Shown one piece after another: positions 61,324 to 64,000 of a stretch of 64,000 nt of DNA. The translations under genes and the position numbers were made by a program. Each line of letters starts with the position of its first letter. Within the stretch, counting starts at the first letter, position 1. This DNA is from Clostridium sp. JN-1 (GTDB lineage Bacteria > Bacillota > Clostridia > Clostridiales > Clostridiaceae): positions 930,001 to 994,000 of the forward strand of contig NZ_CP033465.1 in the NCBI RefSeq assembly GCF_003718715.1, given 5' to 3'. The notes under the pieces were generated by a model. The model searched no databases. It saw nothing but the letters and a program-made list of their open reading frames with translations, and was not told the DNA's origin.

Positions 61324-62498
61324 TGGAACTTTTTGTAGATGCAGCTTATGGCACTTTAATTAAACATGGAGAAGAGCTCCCAGGTGATATGGTAAATGTC
61401 ATAAGATTAGAAGATTGTACAATAGTAGTTATGGCAGATGGACTCGGCAGCGGAGTTAAAGCAAATATTCTTGCTACTTTAACATCTAAAATTGCAGGAA
61501 CTATGCTCAAAGAAGGAGCAGATATATATGAAACAGTAGACACTATAGCTAATACTCTGCCCGTGTGTAAAGTAAGAAATATTGCTTATTCTACTTTTAC
61601 TCTTATTAAAGTTTATGATAATGGACAAGCCTATATAGCGGAATATGATAATCCTCCTATTTTTGTTATAAGAAATGGGAAAAGTATGGATATTAAAAAA
61701 AATGAAATTGTCGTAAATGGGAAGATTATAAGGGAAAGCAACATATTGCTAGAAGAAAACGATATAATTACTATAGTAAGTGACGGAGTAGTACATGCAG
61801 GGCTTGGAAATATATTGAACTTTGGATGGCAGTGGAAAGATGTTGAAACTTATCTTAAGAAAAGATCACTTAACAATTTGAGTTCTCAAGAAATTACAAA
61901 AGATTTATTAGAGACATGTGGAGAATTATATAATTTTAAGCCGGGAGATGATACTACTACAGTATGTATAAAGGTTAGAAAACCATGTTTTGTAAATATG
62001 TTTACGGGACCTCCCGCAAATAGAGAATTTGATAGTATTGTCATAAAAGAATTTATAAATAGTAATGGTAAAAAAATAATATGTGGGGGGACTGCTGCCA
62101 ATATTGCGGAGAGAGAACTTAAAAGAAAGCTTAAAGTTAATTTAAATTTCTCGGATAAAGAAGTACCACCTACTGCAGCTATGGAAGGTATAGATTTAAT
62201 AACAGAAGGGGTATTAACTTTAAATAAAACTGTAGAAAAAATGAAAAAATATACAGATGAAATTAGAGAAAACAGTCATTATGATTTAGAATTGAAAGGA
62301 ACTGATGGAGTTTCTTCTCTTCTCAAAATCCTTATTGAAGAATGTACACACTTAAATTTATGGGTTGGAAAAGCTGTGAATCCAGCTCATCAAAATCCAA
62401 ACTTCCCTATAGATTTAAGTATAAAATTAAAATTAGTACAAGAATTATGCAGCTTAATGGAAAAACTAGGAAAAAATGTGCATATAAATTATGTATAG
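61323..62498 (+). CDS. SpoIIE-family PP2C phosphatase
   Basis: 391 residues starting at GTG 61323, which overlaps the stop of the sensor gene. The N-terminal 220 residues are a SpoIIE-type PP2C domain: VVMADGLGSGVKANILATLTSKI (metal Asp), FTLIKVYDNGQAYIAEYDNPPIF, ITIVSDGVVHAG and GDDTTTVCIKVRKP. The rest (about 225-391) contains GPPANREFDSIVIKEF and a helical end, not recognised. Such phosphatases act on anti-sigma-factor antagonists or other phosphoproteins. Coupled translation with the H-cluster-like sensor makes it the probable output of that sensor. Confidence 0.88.
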   Translation: MELFVDAAYGTLIKHGEELPGDMVNVIRLEDCTIVVMADGLGSGVKANILATLTSKIAGTMLKEGADIYETVDTIANTLPVCKVRNIAYSTFTLIKVYDNGQAYIAEYDNPPIFVIRNGKSMDIKKNEIVVNGKIIRESNILLEENDIITIVSDGVVHAGLGNILNFGWQWKDVETYLKKRSLNNLSSQEITKDLLETCGELYNFKPGDDTTTVCIKVRKPCFVNMFTGPPANREFDSIVIKEFINSNGKKIICGGTAANIAERELKRKLKVNLNFSDKEVPPTAAMEGIDLITEGVLTLNKTVEKMKKYTDEIRENSHYDLELKGTDGVSSLLKILIEECTHLNLWVGKAVNPAHQNPNFPIDLSIKLKLVQELCSLMEKLGKNVHINYV

Positions 62499-62514
62499 CT
62501 AACTGTAAAATTGC

Positions 62515-62556
62515 AGGATTTCTATTCCAAAAATTAACTTGAGGTTTAGAAATCCT
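62515..62556. repeat. Short inverted repeat, likely MITE-end remnant or terminator
   Basis: AGGATTTCTA and TAGAAATCCT (10-bp perfect) enclose TTCCAAAAATTAACTTGAGGT-like sequence of 22 nt. The end AGGATTTCTA and the following TTCCAAAxxTTA resemble the ends of the elements at 6189 and 51627. It follows the phosphatase gene by 16 bp and could also end its transcript. Confidence 0.5.
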
Positions 62557-62604
62557 ATTATTTGTTACTTTTAAATGTATTTTCCTGTAAACTTTTTTAC
62601 GAAA

Positions 62605-62636
62605 GTTGTTTATTTTTCGACTTTTTCTGATATAAT
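62605..62636 (+). promoter_or_regulatory. Candidate promoter of the hydrogenase genes
   Basis: TATAAT at 62631-62636 is a perfect -10; TTGTTT at 62606-62611 is a possible -35 with a longer than normal spacer (19 bp). It lies about 40 bp before the NuoE-like gene and suggests separate transcription from the sensor operon. Confidence 0.4.
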
Positions 62637-62676
62637 CTGATTATGTGAAAAATATATCACTTAGGAGGTTATATTG

Positions 62677-63162
62677 ATGTATTGTAATAATTTGAACGAT
62701 TCTTGTTTTTGTGAACTAGAACAATTTATTAGCAATATTGAAGATAAAAAAGGTTGCTTAATTTCTGTTCTTCATAAAGCTCAAAATATATTTGGATATC
62801 TATCTAAAGATGTTCAAAAATTTGTAGCTAAGAAATTAGATATACCAGTTTCTAAGGTTAATGGTGTTGTTACTTTTTACTCATATTTTACTGAAGAACC
62901 TACTGGTAAATATGTTATAAATGTATGTATGGGAACTGCCTGCTTTGTCAGAGGTGCAGGAGAAATTCTTGAGGAGTTCCAAAATAAATTAGGAATTAAA
63001 ATTGGTGAAACTACTGAAAATGGTAAATTTACTATACAAGTATTGAGATGTGTAGGTGCATGTGGTCTTGCCCCTGTAGTAACTGTAAACGATAAAGTTT
63101 ATGGACATTTTAACAAACAAATGGTTGAAAAACTATTAGATGAGTACAACCAAAATGAATAG
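62677..63162 (+). CDS. NuoE-like [2Fe-2S] subunit of a bifurcating-type hydrogenase
   Basis: 161 residues: helical N-terminus with LISVLHKAQNIFGYLSKDVQ and VNGVVTFYSYF, then the thioredoxin-like [2Fe-2S] domain with cysteines in CMGTACFVRG and VLRCVGACGLAPVV. It corresponds to NuoE and to the small subunit of trimeric NAD(P)-linked [FeFe] hydrogenases. TAGGAGG precedes ATG 62677. The NuoF-like gene follows after 12 bp. Confidence 0.92.
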   Translation: MYCNNLNDSCFCELEQFISNIEDKKGCLISVLHKAQNIFGYLSKDVQKFVAKKLDIPVSKVNGVVTFYSYFTEEPTGKYVINVCMGTACFVRGAGEILEEFQNKLGIKIGETTENGKFTIQVLRCVGACGLAPVVTVNDKVYGHFNKQMVEKLLDEYNQNE

Positions 63163-63174
63163 GAGGTAATACTA

Positions 63175-64000
63175 TTGAATAGCATAAATTCATTTGAAGA
63201 TTTAAAAAAAGTTTACTATAAATATTCTCAAAATTTAAAATTAAGACAACCTTCTGAACAAGAAGAACTCGTTTGTGAAAACAGCAGATGCAGCCGTTAT
63301 GTAGCTGTTTGTGGTGGAACAGGATGTAAATCTTCTGAAAGTTACAAAATTGTAAAAAATTTAAGAGAAGAAATTAAAAAAGCTGGTTTGTCAGAAGAAG
63401 TAACTGTAGAAATTACTGGATGCTTTGGATTCTGTGAAAAAGGCCCTATTGTAAAGATAAGTCCCGATAATGCTTTTTATATACATGTTAAACCAGAAGA
63501 TGCTTACGAAATAGTAAATGAGCATTTGCTAAGCGGAAAAATAGTTAACAGGCTTTTATATGAAGAACCAGCCATAAAAGAAAAAGTTAAAAGACAAGAT
63601 GAAATGTTTTTCTATAAAAAACAACAGAGAATAGCTCTTCGAAACTGTGGATTAATAAATCCTGAAGATATAACTGAAAGTATTTCAGCAGAAGGCTACC
63701 TGGCTTTAGGAAAGGTTCTTACTGAAATGACTCCAGATGATGTTATCAAATTAATTACTGATTCTGGATTAAGAGGCAGAGGTGGTGGAGGATTTCCTAC
63801 GGGTAAGAAGTGGTTATTTGCAAAAGCTTATAATTCAGATCAAAAATATGTTATATGTAATGCAGATGAGGGAGATCCTGGTGCTTTCATGGATCGTTCT
63901 ATCCTAGAAGGAGATCCTAACAGTGTTTTAGAAGCTATGGCTATAGCTGGTTATGCTATTGAAGCTTCAAAAGGTGTTATATACATTAGAGCTGAATATC
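63175..64000 (+). CDS. NuoF-like flavin/NAD-binding subunit of a hydrogenase or formate dehydrogenase complex (partial)
   Basis: Starts with TTG 63175, 8 nt after AGGAGG, and runs off the right edge (275 codons present). The N-terminal [2Fe-2S] domain (CGGTGCKSSES, EITGCFGFCEKGP; 35-100), a linker, and the beginning of the 51-kDa domain with the NADH/FMN glycine-rich loop LRGRGGGGFPTGKKW and CNADEGDPGAFMDR. This two-part form is that of HydB-type subunits of electron-bifurcating hydrogenases; the catalytic HydA subunit would be expected next. A tungsten or selenium formate dehydrogenase complex with the same subunits cannot be excluded. Confidence 0.93.
   Translation, partial: MNSINSFEDLKKVYYKYSQNLKLRQPSEQEELVCENSRCSRYVAVCGGTGCKSSESYKIVKNLREEIKKAGLSEEVTVEITGCFGFCEKGPIVKISPDNAFYIHVKPEDAYEIVNEHLLSGKIVNRLLYEEPAIKEKVKRQDEMFFYKKQQRIALRNCGLINPEDITESISAEGYLALGKVLTEMTPDDVIKLITDSGLRGRGGGGFPTGKKWLFAKAYNSDQKYVICNADEGDPGAFMDRSILEGDPNSVLEAMAIAGYAIEASKGVIYIRAEY

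Noticed and set aside
1-64000. CRISPR array
   Set aside because: No series of short direct repeats with regular unique spacers was found; the direct repeats seen are pairs in hsdS or parts of dispersed elements.

Overview
The window is low-GC, has short intergenic spaces and strong GGAGG-type ribosome binding sites, and reads as a chromosomal segment of an anaerobic, probably acetogenic Clostridium. The evidence is the oxygen-sensitive gene set: pyruvate:ferredoxin oxidoreductase, indolepyruvate:ferredoxin oxidoreductase, a two-[4Fe-4S] H-cluster-like sensor, the start of an electron-bifurcating-type hydrogenase (NuoE-like and NuoF-like subunits), ThiH instead of ThiO, and a probable selenoprotein. 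I do not assign a species.

Layout. 0-7.3 kb: the tail of a membrane protein, a repeat-rich gap, then a divergent DeoR regulator and a methylthioribose/5-deoxyribose salvage operon (kinase, isomerase, orphan GatC-type PTS permease, class II aldolase) and an MBL-fold gene. 7.3-9.7 kb: iorAB. 9.9-12.1 kb: a MerR regulator with a textbook 19-bp-spacer promoter driving a MATE exporter. 12.1-14.9 kb: a YihY/BrkB gene and an aminopeptidase P gene, each broken by a single-base loss. 15.2-23.8 kb: a type I restriction-modification locus (hsdR with two single-base losses, hsdM, hsdS), a tyrosine recombinase, decayed small genes and a silent hsdS half-gene flanked by perfect repeats, which looks like a specificity-switching system. 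24.0-28.3 kb: an ascorbate-family PTS with its PRD regulator. 28.4-35.4 kb: a PEP-synthase/rifampin-phosphotransferase-like gene, tRNA-Leu, an amidase-like protein and nadABC with paired operators. 35.7-37.5 kb: the NifU-like/GGGtGRT gene pair of unknown function. 37.8-43.9 kb: DUF3842, cbiMQ, a budA remnant, a decayed two-component system and PAP2 phosphatases with a shared direct-repeat operator, and a NifX-like protein. 44.1-46.6 kb: thiT under a TPP riboswitch, ablB under a c-di-AMP riboswitch, and DUF3787. 46.6-50.1 kb: PFOR. 50.2-55.3 kb: a UGA-containing CC/Sec-motif gene, a radical SAM gene with an in-frame stop, a ferredoxin, an HD-GYP protein and fetAB. 55.3-59.1 kb: thiSGHEF under two TPP riboswitches in series. 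59.3-64.0 kb: a thioredoxin-like [2Fe-2S] protein, an H-cluster-like PAS sensor, a SpoIIE-type phosphatase and the first two hydrogenase genes.

Themes. Control at the RNA level is frequent: three TPP riboswitches, one c-di-AMP riboswitch and a terminator-bearing cbiM leader. Two families of small non-coding repeats (a TIR-bounded MITE-like element and a CCTCTGTCC/45-nt hairpin family) occupy many intergenic gaps. Several genes are interrupted: hsdR, pepP and yihY each by loss of one base in a short run, and a two-component pair, budA and a PAP2 gene by true decay. No rRNA, CRISPR array or prophage was seen.
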